This document shows positions 1 to 11,464 of a DNA stretch of 64,000 bases, in pieces. The stretch is taken from NCBI GenBank assembly GCA_947650365.1, contig OX393550.1, positions 47,591,860 through 47,655,859 of the forward strand, read 5' to 3'. Position 1 is the first letter of the stretch, and every line of letters begins with the position of its first letter. Both the position numbers and the translations under genes were made by a program. The notes beneath the pieces were generated by a model, which saw only the letters and a program-made list of their open reading frames with translations, made no database searches and was not told the DNA's origin. This DNA is from Chamaelirium japonicum (taxonomy: Eukaryota > Streptophyta > Magnoliopsida > Liliales > Melanthiaceae).

Positions 1-389
1 TCTTACCATGAATGAACTAGGTTAAATAGGTAAGTCAATGGATTAGACTCACCCCCCTACAGGTGTTATAGCCTCTACAGAGACTGACCCTACAGGATAT
101 GAAGAAGAGGAAACGCACAACGAGAAGGAACCGAAGGGGATCGAGGACCCGCTATACACTCCATACTACGATGATGTGGGAGCGGAGATGTAAAGAAAGA
201 AGATGTTAGATGGCGCATTTAAGTTTCATATTAAGCCATGTACTAAAAACTTATAGTGTAATACATGATTACGAATAAAAGAGGCTCAATTGATTTTCAT
301 ATTTGATGGGATTCTTTTATATCAAGTTTTTTTTCTAACACCCCAGTGTTATACGGGTTGTCTAAATCCGTAAAATATCGGGGCGTTAC
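1..389 (-). mobile_element. Probable Gypsy-type LTR end (partial)
   Basis: Read on the minus strand, the segment starting at 389 begins TGTAACGCCCCGATATTTTA, the TG-initial, CGCCCC-rich start I associate with large plant Gypsy LTRs. On the plus strand, an acceptor-like pyrimidine tract ending in CAG at 61 is followed by an open frame from 62 to its stop at 191-193, rich in Glu, Asp and Pro. That could be a last exon or a chance reading within the LTR. The other end of the element lies outside the window, so the family call is inference. Confidence 0.35.
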
Positions 390-1487
390 AGGGACCGTGT
401 TCTCTCCTTTGAAGACACTGTACGTGTGAAAGTTGATGGAAGATAGATCCGTTTACGTCTGGGAGCCATTGGTGCGACCTGACTAAACAAATTGAGTCAC
501 AAATATTAAATATTATAAAATTTCATATTAAGTATTATTACAAGTCTAATTAAAATAAATAGAGAAAAAATATGATCTTTATACAAGCCCATAATAAAGA
601 TGTGAGCAACATTTATATTAATATAGTCAACTTAGTGGCAGTAATACTCAAAGCATAACAATGAATCACTTGAGCAAAACACCTTAAATTGCTTAGATGG
701 GCCAGACACAAGGGCCTATGCTTATAGGTTATCAACCAGACAAAAATAATGCTAAAACATAATATTATTTAAAGAAATATATTTTATAGAACAAAAAATT
801 CATTAAACATTTTCTCACCCCTCACTATCAATATTGTTTTAAACTTAACCCAATCCATGACCCTTTGTCACATAAGGCCAATAATTTTCTCTCCTAGATT
901 GAATGAGTAGACTGCACGGCCGGCTGCATATGAACATGCTCGAATATATCTTACTCAGCTGCAAAAGGTAATTTAACATAGTGGAACCATTATTTGTATA
1001 ATACTCTATATGCATATATGGAAGGCCATATTTGAATTTGATGTCAATGCGTAGATAGACATGGATAAATATTTGGAGTCAATGACTCAGATGACCTCGT
1101 TAAAGACCCCATATAGATCTTATGGCATGGTCATATTGGATTAGCGAAGACCTCCGTTATGTAGCGGGTTCAGAAAGGCACCCCCAAAGTGCTCTTAAGC
1201 ATAGAAAGAAAAAATACATTTATCATTAGTCTATCAAAATCAGATTTTATCTTTGCTAGGTTTGCAAATGAGACAATAATAAACGTTAAATAACTTAAAT
1301 TCTCTAAGGTATTAGACTTGAAACATTACTTAAACACAATGAAGCATGGATACGTATATAGGATATAGGCATGATACGTATACGTCGATACGAAAATTCT
1401 AGAAAAAGCAAGATACCATATGTCGGGATACGTTAATAAATAAAACAAGGACATGTTTATTGATTTATTTGTTCATGTAATGGGGTT
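390..1487. other. AT-rich intergenic DNA, nothing recognised
   Basis: I see no coding signature, tandem array or clear terminal repeat here. The base composition is AT-rich and typical of degraded transposon-derived plant intergenic DNA. Confidence 0.5.
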
Positions 1488-2260
1488 TTAGAAGACATCA
1501 TGTGAATAAGCATCACGTGATAAAAGCTTACTTCCACAAGGCTTAATAAATCTCGAAATAAAAAGGCAATTACCTATTATAAAAGTCAATACAATATTCA
1601 ACATCTTACATTTTACCTTTTTCATTCGAGAATTTACCTCTTGCTGCAATCCTAAAGCATGCATTTTTGTTTGGTTCTCTTCAATTTTCTTCATTCTTTG
1701 CTTCTCGTACTTTGACATCTGATGAGTTACCCACCCGGGTCTAACCCAAGATTTGTTGCCTTGGGCCATTTTTCACAACTATGATACATAAAATGACATA
1801 ATTTAAATAAACAAGAAATAAAACAAGCAACGCGATATATTACATAATATAAAATATAAACTAAGAAATTTATTAAAAATATTTGCCCATTTACAACGTA
1901 TAAAACAAAAACTACATATCACAATTCATATCAAGATCAATGACAATTGAAACAACCCTGGTGGTTTTGTCATGTTGGAACGCATCATTGTGAATATAAG
2001 GATTTGCATCAGTAGTATCATTACCATCCATCTCAGGTACATCCCATGCTCTCCGATGTAGGACCCGTTCTGCGACTTTTCAATGGACATCTAATTTAGT
2101 ATCATTGACATAAAAGACTTGTTACACTTGACTTGGTAGGATAAATGAGTCATTTTGATACCACCGACTCATGACGTCAATGTTTGTGAAATGTGCATCG
2201 GTATGTATTGATCTTCACTATCACCAAAGGATTGTGTGTGAAATGATTTTATTACAACAA
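1488..2260 (-). pseudogene. CACTA (En/Spm) transposase-associated remnant (DUF4216-like)
   Basis: On the minus strand, 2150-1920 reads WYQNDSFILPSQ, then QVFYVND, then a Trp-Lys-Val stretch and AWDVPEMDGND. This resembles the C-terminal part of the DUF4216 domain found in plant CACTA element proteins. A stop codon interrupts it just before QVFYVND. Farther along the same strand (1769-1488) is an ORF with a charged, coiled-coil-like stretch (MSKYEKQRMKKIEEN) ending ALGL, which could be a downstream exon of the same element protein. Several frames and stops are involved, so it is a decayed fragment. DUF4216 assignment is from memory of the motif and would need a profile search. Confidence 0.5.
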
Positions 2261-2459
2261 TAATGTTTGAAATAATGAACAAAGTAAAGAAAAAATACGA
2301 AAATATTGATTCAAAGTACTTAGAATTATATCGACTTTATTAATTAACACACAATATCAACTGGCCAGCATCACCATTCACAATGACTCGCAAAGCCAAT
2401 ATTTTTTGCCATATTATTTATTAAAAAAATAAAAATTATCATTACAAAATGCTAATACG

Positions 2460-2702
2460 TAGGGGTGGCAATGGACGCCAAAAACCCGAATACCCAACCC
2501 ATACCCAATTCATACCCGAAAACCCAACCAAAACCCGAAACCTGAATGGGTATGGATCAGGTATAGATCGAGTATGGAAAGAATGAAAAATGGTTTGGAT
2601 AAGTTCTTGGTATAGGAACTCTACCCGATTAACTTTCATGTATAGGTATGGGTATATACCTCAGTACTAGTACCCAAAACCCGAAACCAGATTGCCCCTC
2701 TA
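2460..2702. mobile_element. Degenerate hAT-type MITE of the TAGGGGTGGCAAT family
   Basis: The left end reads TAGGGGTGGCAAT and the right end ATTGCCCCTCTA, an imperfect inverted pair. The interior is rich in ACCCGAA/ACCCAA motifs, like the other members listed below. I found no convincing 8-bp target duplication, so this copy is old or rearranged. A 35-bp stretch at about 2503-2537 recurs at about 2911-2945. Confidence 0.5.
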
Positions 2703-3128
2703 GTAGGTGTATACTAGATAATACAGTTCGACTCCAAACTTATTATCATATATCCAAATTCTCACCGAATCCATATCACTACTAAAACTTATACTCTACT
2801 AAAATCACTGTAATAAGTAACCAAAATTGCTGCTTATCATTGCATTGAATACCTGAAATTTTTTTTCCTCAAGTAATTACAAATATGACGGATAAAATGA
2901 AATAAAATTATACCCAATTCATACCCGAAAACCCAACCAAAACCCTCTTCTATCCGAATGAGAAAAATAATAAGAGTCAAGAGTCAAGACTAAATTAAAA
3001 TAAAGAATGAAAAAAAATACATTAACTAAAAAATCCAATTAAAGCCACGAACGTGAATTTGTCAAGACATGTGTAAAAAGGGACAAAAAATCAATATTTA
3101 TTTGATAAGATCATTCATTCATTCTCCA
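2703..3128. other. AT-rich intergenic DNA
   Basis: Only the 35-bp repeat of the upstream MITE interior at about 2911-2945 stands out. Nothing else is recognised. Confidence 0.4.
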
Positions 3129-3494
3129 TAATTTAGTAGAAAATGGAAGTGGGAAGCAGAGTACTAAAAAAAAAGTTCAGATTTTTTGGATATCTCATAT
3201 TTCAACTTTTCATCAACCTGTAGTTTTTTAGTTTTGGATTTCAAAGTTATCGATCGAGATATAAAATTTAACTAACACAAGAAAAAATTAGGTTCCAGAA
3301 ATTTAGCAACATTAGGATTATTAAGATCCAAAAACCTAGTGAAATCGATGAAAAGAAAGGGATGCGATTATTAGAAGAAATCAAGCAGATTTTGGGATGA
3401 GCAGCTTGTTGATACCTGATGGTACGCAATAAAAATGGGTGGGCTGTGGGTAGACTCCAATCACATGGAAAGAAATAGACGGTGGGGGAGAGAA

Positions 3495-3498
<4 letters not shown>

Positions 3499-3553
<55 letters not shown>
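3499..3553 (+). repeat. (GA)n microsatellite in duplication copy 1
   Basis: About 27 uninterrupted GA units. The matching place in copy 2 (about 10610) has no GA array. Confidence 0.97.
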
Positions 3554-3556
<3 letters not shown>

Positions 3557-3983
3557 GGACAAGGCGGGGGACGACCAGGTTTGAAATTAGGGTGCGCGCG
3601 CGCCGAAATGACTATTTTCAGTGTTTTTCACGATTGAGGCACCAACATCAGCAATCCGAAGAACTGCATGACCGGCACCGTGGGTCGATTGATCATCGAT
3701 AGATCTACGGTCACACCTCACACGATCGTAGGATGATTGCACGGCTCGCACCCTAAACCCGGAACTTCAGCCGCTTCCTCACCCAAGAATTAGGGGGCAA
3801 TACAGGTGGCAGCCTATCTTGGCAAAAAAATAAAAAAAGATTTAGGGATGGCTGTACGTGGCCCCCCTTGGGCTGGGAGTAGTTCCGTCTCTGATTTCGA
3901 TCATGAATATTGAAAACTTAAAAAGCAAATTCTAGTGATAAAATTACCCATACTCAATTCTTGTTGTGCAGGAATTCTATTAC

Positions 3984-4000
3984 TCACTACAATTTTAAGA
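3984..4000 (+). other. Internal CACTA-like motif of the duplicated unit
   Basis: CACTACAATTTTAAG occurs here and at about 11511 in copy 2. If it is the true left end, the element would be about 1.7 kb in copy 1, and the 850 bp to its left were co-duplicated. The three-base flanks do not match. Confidence 0.35.
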
Positions 4001-4093
4001 AATAAGAGTCTGGAACGAAGAGTGGGAGCGGTTGTTTCTCTCAGAAAAGGGTCGGTTAAATATATAGGGCTTTTTTATTATAGATAGATAGAT

Positions 4094-4543
4094 AGTTTGT
4101 GGCAATGGGTCGGATCGGGTTGAGATATAAGTACAAGGGCAAAACATCCAACCCGAACCTGACCCATTTAATAAACAGGTCAAAATCTTAAATCCAAACC
4201 CGACCCGCCTAATAAACGGATTGACCCGACTCGACCCATTTAACCTGTTTAATAAATGGGTCGAGTTTGGTTGGCTCAACATAACCCATATAAACCGGTC
4301 AGGTTTGATATGGTTCGAGCGGGTTTGATTGGGTTGGGGCGGGTTGATATGACCCATTTGGTATACGGGTCAAGTCGGGTCAATTGGGTTATAAGTACAA
4401 ATCCAAACCCGACCTGTTTAATAAACGGGTCAGTCGGGTCAACCCGTTTATGACCCGAAACCATTTAGGCCAAACCTAAACCCGCTAACTTTGGGTTAGG
4501 TTCGGGTCGGGTTGGCGGGTCGGGTCAAGGACTGCCACCTCTA
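4094..4543. mobile_element. hAT-type MITE, TAGGGGTGGCAAT family, degenerate left end
   Basis: This corresponds to the element at 12292-12705 in copy 2, so it was inserted before the segment was duplicated. The right end reads CTGCCACCTCTA. The left end has decayed to TTTGTGGCAAT inside a GATA repeat. The interior is dominated by GGGTC/GACCC and GGGTTG motifs. Confidence 0.65.
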
Positions 4544-5689
4544 GATAGTCAGGTCTTGTGATAAGCTATTATCTAGCTTTCATATGGGATACGAACGACT
4601 GTGATAATGTGCAATGATCCAATCGGATGGAAACTAAATGGGCAAAAAATTGCGGAGTGTGCGAATTTTTTTCCACGTTAGCAAGCCCTATTTTTTTTTC
4701 CTACAAGCACACTGATTTTTTTTTTTTGGAGGTTGTCGCTCAAGAATTTTTGGAACGTGGGTGTTAGTGGATATGAGTTGCGACGGACTATTGACTTTTA
4801 ACGGATTCAAATCATCGCTATAATCTGACGGGTCTAATCGGTTGCTCTTGATCATCACAAAGTCTGTTTTCTTGTAGTGATTGCGCCATGAAGATGTGAA
4901 ATTGTGGGAATAACTTGGCCACTTTTTGGCTGGAGGGCGGTGACAGATTAGAATAGAAAACGGAGGAAAGGGCTTCAAGATAGTTTTGGGGTTTGGGTAA
5001 TCCGATCGAGATCGGACTGTTGTGGGGTTTTAAATTCGTGCATTCTCCTAAACATCATTGGCGTGAAGTTTTTTATTTTTTATTTTTCGGACGATTCTGT
5101 GACGGACGAAGAACATTGCCATAAAAAATTGAGAATCAGCGACATCACAAGCAACATTGCCAAAAATAAGGAATTTTGCAACGCAAAATTAAGTCGCCAA
5201 TTGCAACTAACAGCGCACTTAATTAGTCCCGTCGCCAAAATTATTAACTTTTCATGACAAAAGTTATTTCGTCGCTAAAAGTATATAATTTAGCGACATC
5301 TTATTGCGTCGCCAAATAGCCATTTAGCGTCGCAAAAAAACTTTTCCAGAAACAAGGAATTTCACAACGCACAACTACGTCGCCAATTGCAACTAGCAGT
5401 ACACTTAGGTCCGTCACCAAAATTTTTAATTTTCCGTAACAAAATTTATTTTGTCGCTAAAAGTAAATAATTTAGCGACATTTTATTGCGTCACCAAATA
5501 GCCATTTATCATCACCAAAAATATTTCCCCTTCTAGAGTCGAACTCAACTAAGCTAGCAAACCTTTAGCGACAGAAGTTTGCGATGAATAAAATATTGCA
5601 TCGCGAAAAGGCAACTATCGGCGACGGAAAAGGGTCTACGTCGTAGAGAAACGTTGCTAAATGTGCAATTTGTTGTAGTCGAATTAAAG

Positions 5690-5910
5690 ACATTACTTGT
5701 GTTGCAACAAGCTGTACGTGACTCCATCTTTCCCGAGAATTGCAAATACCACAAAGTCAAAGGAAGCTTGGATTATATTGAAGCAAGAATTCCAAGGGGA
5801 TGACAAGGTAAAGTCTCTAAAATTACAAACTTTTCGAAGAGATTTTGAGAATCTTTACATGAAAAATGGTGAATTTGTTCAAGATTATATCTCTAGATTT
5901 TTTGAATTTC
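5690..5910 (+). pseudogene. Copia gag (UBN2-type) fragment
   Basis: In one frame 5690-5735 reads LVLQQAVRDSIFP. After a frameshift, 5737-5905 reads RIANTTKSKEAW, LKQEFQGDDKV, LKLQTFRRDFE and EFVQDYISRFFE. These are characteristic of the N-terminal gag domain of plant Copia polyproteins (Trp of KEAW, EFQGD, L+R+FE). The match stops near 5910 and the next 200 bp (to about 6112) is not recognised. It is a short broken relic. Confidence 0.7.
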
Positions 5911-6120
5911 GAAAGACAAAATTAGCCGCCGCCGCAATAAGTGGCAATTTCGACGACAAGAACTCCGGATCTGGGTTGTCAAATACGGCGCTAACATTGT
6001 ATATGGCTTTTGCGATGGCAACTTTTGCAGCCATTTTAATCGACCGCCAGATTCCGCCATATTTAACCCCCGCAATAGAGCTTATTCGTTGTAGGGATGT
6101 GACAACTGACCAGTTTATAG

Positions 6121-6313
6121 GAGTACGATTTTGTTCCAACCTCTTTAAAGAGGTTGGAGCATCCCGCTCTCTCTCATTGATCTATTACAAGGATATATTT
6201 GTCATTTCATACTGTTTATCATGGTGAAATGACCAAAAGCCTATGAGATGGACCAATGAGAGAGAGCGGGATGCTCCAACTTCTTTAAGGAGGTTGGAAC
6301 AAAATCGTTCTCT
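6121..6313. mobile_element. 193-bp MITE with 8-bp target duplication
   Basis: The two ends are inverted repeats of about 60 bp: the left arm runs through ACGATTTTGTTCCAACCTC and the right arm mirrors it. GTTTATAG flanks both sides (6113-6120 and 6314-6321), an 8-bp duplication that suggests the hAT superfamily. The middle is not related to any neighbour. It sits about 430 bp upstream of the subtilase ATG. Confidence 0.85.
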
Positions 6314-6321
6314 GTTTATAG

Positions 6322-6600
6322 TACCAGCAAAGAGCTCCAACAAGCTGATAAAATAAGAACAATAATTGTCTGAGTTGACACCAACAAGCTGATGCGGTGA
6401 TTACTGATTGAACCATCTTTTATAATCCTTGAGTTTATAATCGTAGCAACGTGCTCCAACAAACTTATAAAATAAGACAAATACTGGTTGCTATGAAGTA
6501 TTAGACCCTGCTCTTTATTAAGTGGGTATGGTCCAATCACTGATTGCCACATCAGCTGTTGAGTCTGTTGATCCAACACCTTATTAAATCCTGCCGTACA
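6322..6600. repeat. Short tandem duplication upstream of subtilase
   Basis: GCTCCAACAAGCTGATAAAATAAG at about 6333 recurs in similar form at about 6451 (spacing about 118 bp). This may be the body of another MITE into which the 193-bp element inserted. No clear termini were found. Confidence 0.35.
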
Positions 6601-6699
6601 TCACACCCGGGAATGTCAGCGGTCATTGGGTAGGTGAACAAAAGGGAATCTAGCCCCATGTGGCATGTAGCCCTTGGACTTGTTCAATCACTCATCCGT

Positions 6700-6711
6700 C
6701 TATATATATAG
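6700..6711 (+). promoter_or_regulatory. Possible TATA box of the subtilase gene
   Basis: TATATATATAG lies about 40 bp upstream of the first ATG of the signal-peptide run at 6747. The spacing would leave a very short 5' leader, so the real start may be one of the next in-frame ATGs (6750, 6753, 6756). Confidence 0.4.
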
Positions 6712-6746
6712 AGCTTGATCTGTTTTGGTCTCCCATCGAACGGTTG

Positions 6747-8676
6747 ATGATGATGATGGAAGGCAACAACCCCCTCTTCCTCCTCTTGGCCAACCTGCTC
6801 CTCTTCCTGATCTCATGTCCCACTCACGGCCAACTTCTCCCCATAGTCGATGAACAAGGAACTGGCACTACCCCGGGCCGGATACAGACCTATATTGTCC
6901 AGGTGGAGAGGCCGGAGGGTGACGCCGAGCTCCTTGGCGACCAACAACTGGAGGCCTGGCATAAATCCTTCTTGCCGAACGCCGCCCTGGCCTCGGGGGA
7001 GCCGCGCCTGCTCTACGTATCGCCATGCCATCAGTGGGTTCGCGGCGCGGCTGACCCCCGAGGAAGTGGAGGCCATGGGGTCCATGGATGGGTTCGTGCA
7101 CGCGGAGCCAGACCAGGAGCACCAACTGGACACGACCTACACCCCCAGGTTTCTGGGGTTGGTGAGGTCAGGGGGAGCTTGGTCGAGCTCCTCCTTCGGA
7201 GCGGGGGTCGTCATCGGAGTGGTCGACTCCGGGGTCCCCCTGAATCCCCACCCTTCTTTCGGGGACGACGGGGTGCCATCTCCACCGGTCAAATGGAGGG
7301 GGAGATGTAACCGCACCGTGTTCGCCGCCTGCAACAACAAGATCATCCGTGCGATGGAATTCATCAACGGTGCCAAGACATTCACACCGATCGACACCGG
7401 CGGGCACGGGACTCATGTTGCGAGCACCGCAGCAGGGAACTTTGTCACTGGTGCCTCTGTTAATGGCTTGGCCCCAGGCGAGGCATCCGGGATTGCACCT
7501 AGAGCTCACCTGGCTATATACAAGGTGTGTCATCCCTCCAGCTGCCCAGGCGCTGATATATTAGCCGGCATTGACCAAGCCGTCGGTGATGGTGTCGATG
7601 TCATCACTGTGTCCATCAGTGGAAACCCAACGGCTAAATTTTACCAAGACATGGTCGCCCTGGGCTCGCTAGCAGGGGTCATGAGCAAGAACATCTCCGC
7701 CGTTGCCGCTGCAGGTAACCAGGGACCAGCTTCCCAGTCGCTTAGCCACAGTGCGCCGTGGGTTACGACCGTCGGAGCCAGCAGCACAGACAGAAGAACG
7801 GGCAACAATATCGGCACCAAGTTCGGAATCCGGCCAGCTCCGACGGTCGCACGCTTCTCCTCGAGGGGCCCAAGCTTGGTCAATGGTGGCATTCTGAAGC
7901 CAGACGTCCTCGCTCCCGGCGAATCCATTCTAGGGGCGTCGCCCGGCAACGCCGCCGGTGTTAAGAGCTTCACCTTTAAGAGTGGCACGTCGATGGCCAC
8001 ACCTCACGTCGCCGGGACCATAGCTCTGATCAAGAAAGCACACCCGATGTGGTCACCGGCGGCCATCCAATCTGCCATCGTAACATCAGCCAACGACCGA
8101 GACCTTGATAGGAACCTAATCGTCGACAGCGCTGACAACAGGACGGCTGGCATCTTCTCCACGGGTGCAGGTCAACTGAATCCATCAAGAGCCCTGGATC
8201 CGGGCCTCGTCTATGACCTGAACCCCAATGATTACGTCGGTTATCTCTGCGGTCTACGTTACACCGACGCTGAAGTCACAAGAACCGTCGGACGACCGAT
8301 CAGATGTGCCACCGTCAGGGGGATACCCGCGTCGCAGCTGAACTACCCCTCAATCACAGTGACCCTGGGATCAATCACGAGACAGCAGACGGTTCAACGG
8401 ACCGTGACAAACGTGGGACCCGCCAACTCAGCTTATCGAGCCCGGATTTCGTCACCGAGTGGGGTGACCGTGGTGGTTCGCAACACTACGCTGAATTTCA
8501 CAAAAGTGGGAGAGCGTAAAGTATATAGCGTCACCCTAACCGCCACGTCGCCCACAACGGGATCACCTCCTGCAAGAGGAAAGCTTGAGTGGGTTTCGGT
8601 TACCTCCGGGCATGTTGTGACGACCCCCATCGCTGTCATCTTCACGCCTAGTGCCCTGTTATCGGCCGCCTTCTAA
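6747..8676 (+). pseudogene. Subtilisin-like serine protease (SBT), frameshifted, lacking the PA domain
   Basis: This is a plant S8A subtilase, normally a secreted apoplastic protease. It starts with a Met-rich, Leu-rich signal peptide ending near THGQ, followed by an inhibitor-I9-like prodomain (TYIVQVERP, then FAARLTPEEVEAM). The catalytic residues are present: Asp in VVDSG (codon 7225), His in GGHGTHVAST (codon 7405), oxyanion Asn in AAAGNQGP (codon 7717) and Ser in SGTSMATPHVAG (codon 7990). A fibronectin-III-like C-terminal domain follows (LNYPSI, RTVTNVG). The gene has no introns, as is usual for the SBT1 group. Two oddities stand out. The frame changes at 7016-7018, where LLYV should continue into YRHAISGF, equivalent to a 2-bp loss. 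The protease-associated domain expected between VTTVGAS (about 7782) and APTVARFSSRGP (about 7836) is almost absent, leaving about 643 codons against the usual 740-780. Assembly error is possible for the frameshift but would not explain the missing domain. Confidence 0.88.
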
Positions 8677-8740
8677 GTCAATGTTGTGTTGTACGTATAT
8701 GGGTGACCCCCCCTCCTGTATTATGTATCATGCGGAGGTT

Positions 8741-8746
8741 AATAAA
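8741..8746 (+). terminator. Polyadenylation signal AATAAA
   Basis: AATAAA lies about 65 bp after the subtilase stop codon, a normal distance for a plant 3' UTR. Confidence 0.5.
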
Positions 8747-8815
8747 TAAGTGGTAACATGTTTATTATTTAGCCTTGTATGTGTATGCTATCCACGTGGC
8801 TATTAGCAATCACTA

Positions 8816-9060
8816 CAACACATCGGAGGTTTTCTGGCGGTCGATTCAGCGGCCAGAGATTGAGCGTCCGTTTGTATCCTCCCCACCCACCAAAAAAAAA
8901 ATCTGGGGCAAAATATATTTGCGGCGGCCCATCGGCCGGCTTAATGGGGATGAAACGACGGCTATTACCCACTGCCCGAAAAAGGGGGACGAGACCGATT
9001 ATAGCGGTCTGGCCACCGAGTATGGCTTCGCTATTCCGACAGTTCTGTAGCCGCATCAGT
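8816..9060 (+). mobile_element. CACTA-like terminus next to the subtilase
   Basis: CACTACAACACATCGGAGG is a CACTA-type end, followed by GC-rich subterminal sequence with repeated GGCGG and GGTC motifs. No matching opposite end was identified within the window with confidence. Confidence 0.45.
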
Positions 9061-9129
9061 CGATCGTTTTTTTCGAGGATTAGGCCACCTCATGCATTTG
9101 ATGGTGTAACAACCGCACGTCGGGAGAAA

Positions 9130-9545
9130 CCCTTATGCCTTCTACGCGTGCTCCATCGAATTAAAACCCTAGCAAAGATTGATTAATTGATCGATCTACT
9201 TACAAAGCGACGAAACCCTAGCGTCTGGTTCTCCTTGCTGGCAGACGATCCTAGCAGCGAAACCTAGATCCATTGCCGCTGGGCGCCCCTCGTAGCCGAT
9301 TCAAAAGGTAAAATTTTAGTTTTTTTTTTCTTGGTCTTCGAGTTTTTTCAGATTTGATACATTTCTACGATTATTTGTTAGGATTAATCATTTGCTTCAG
9401 GGCTGCAATTGCTCGGTACTGCTTGCTCCGAGGTGATTGACAAAGCCAAGGCAGACATCGATCGTTTCCTTTGTAGCTTGTGACAATGCACTCAAGGTCA
9501 GCAGCATCAACTACTTTGGAGTAGTGGATTATCCAAGAGGTAAAT
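9130..9545 (+). pseudogene. Possible captured host exons (unidentified)
   Basis: 9160-9310 looks like a plant 5' leader (AAACCCTAG repeated, then AAAAGGTAAAAT, a donor-like site). After an intron-like T-rich stretch, 9402-9545 contains coding-looking text: EVIDKAKADIDRFLCSL, then in another frame DNALKVSSINYFGVVDYPRG, ending at a GTAAAT donor-like site. I do not recognise the gene. Because a CACTA-like end lies just upstream, a transposon-captured fragment is possible. This is inference only. Confidence 0.3.
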
Positions 9546-10067
<522 letters not shown>

Positions 10068-10216
10068 GTATGTATGTGTGTGTGTGTGTGATTATCTCTT
10101 GACGGTTTTAACAAACCGTAAAAAAAAATATTTATTGAAGGGTTTAGTGAATGGTTAGGGTTAGGCCGGTTTAGTCTTATATGCTTAGAGGTTTTGTACT
10201 TAGGGTTAGGTTTATG

Positions 10217-10260
10217 ATTACGGTTAGTAATTAGTATTAGGGCTAATTACTAACCGTAAT
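10217..10260. repeat. Perfect 17-bp hairpin at the duplication junction
   Basis: ATTACGGTTAGTAATTA (10217-10233) is followed by a 10-base spacer and its exact inverse complement (10244-10260). The right arm overlaps the first bases of duplication copy 2. Confidence 0.9.
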
Positions 10261-10974
10261 TTAGTAGAAAATGGAAGTGGGAAGCAGAGTATGGAAAGAA
10301 AGTTCAGATTTTTTGGATATTTTATATTTCAACTTTTCATCAACATGTAGTTTTTTAGTTTTGGATTTCAGAGTTATCAATCGAGATATAAAATTTAACT
10401 ACCACAAAAAAAAAAAATAGGTTCCAGAAATTTAGCAACATTAGGATTATTAAGATCCAAAAACCTAGTGAAATCGATGAAAAGAAAGGGATGAGATTGT
10501 TAGAAGAAATCAAGCAGATTTTGGGATGAGCAGCTTGTTGATACCTGATGGTACATAATAAAAATGGGTGGGCTGTGGGTAGACTCCAATCACATGGAAA
10601 GAAATAGACGGCCAGGTATGAAATTAGGGTCGCGCGCAGCAAAGACTATTTTCAGTGTTTTTCACGATTGAGACGCCAACATCAGCAATCCGAAGAACTG
10701 CATGACCAGCACCGTCGGTCGATTGATCATCGATAGATCTATGGTCACACCTCACACGATCGTAGGATGATCACACGGTTCACACCCTAAACCCGAAACT
10801 TCAGCCGCTTACCCACCCAAGAATTAGGGGGCAATACAGGTGGCAGCCTATCTTGGCAAAAAAATAAAAAAAGGTTTAGGGATGGCTGTGGCCCCCCTTG
10901 GTCTAGGAGTAGTTCCGTCCCTGATTTCGATCATGAATATTGAAAACTAAAAAAACAAAATCCAGTGATAAAAT

Positions 10975-11464
10975 TAGGGCTGGCAATTTCGGACCCGACA
11001 CGGCAGACCCGACACGACCCGACACGAAGTTAGCGGGTCTGGGTCAGGGCTAAACGGGTTCGGGTCGTAAACGGGTTGACACGATAGACCCGTTTAATAA
11101 ACGGGTCGGGTCCGGGTTTAGGGTCTGGACACGGTAGACCCGGGAAGACCCGTTTAGTATTCAACGGGTCGGGTCGGGTCGGGTCTACCCGCAATCCGAT
11201 ACTATAATATATAATACCAGCGGGTCTTTCGGGTCAGGTCGGGTCGAGTCGGATTGGGTCGGATCGGGTCAACTGAATAGTCCCGGGTGATAAACGGGTC
11301 TTACCGGGTCTTATCGGGTCTACCCGTTTATTAGCAGGTCGGGTACGGGTTTAGGATCTAGACACGATTAGTTAAACGGGTCGGGTCCGGGTCTGGGGTT
11401 TTTGGACACGAACCCGACTAGACACGACACGAACCCGACACGACCCGACCCATTGCCACCCCTA
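10975..11464. mobile_element. 490-bp hAT-type MITE with perfect 8-bp TSD and empty-site match
   Basis: The termini are TAGGGCTGGCAAT and ATTGCCACCCCTA. The 8-bp target duplication GATAAAAT is at 10967-10974 and 11465-11472. In copy 1 the same place reads GTGATAAAATTACCC with a single GATAAAAT, which is the empty site. The interior is a degenerate array of GGGTC/GACCC and ACGGG motifs with no coding capacity, so it must depend on a transposase in trans. Confidence 0.9.

Larger units (their letters stand above)
3129..5682. repeat. Direct duplication, copy 1 (CACTA-like right end)
   Basis: This segment matches 10257-13830 in the same orientation, about 7.1 kb away. Shared landmarks are the start TTTAGTAGAAAATGGAAGTG, the internal CACTACAATTTTAAG at about 3986, blocks of CGTCGCTAAA/GCGACATC motifs at 5090-5680, and the right end TTTGTTGTAGT. 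The right end is the inverse of a CACTACAACAAA-type terminus, and the GCGAC blocks resemble subterminal repeats of CACTA elements. Compared with copy 2 it lacks two 460-490-bp insertions and about 160 bp near 4005, and it has a (GA)n array that copy 2 lacks. Confidence 0.75.
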
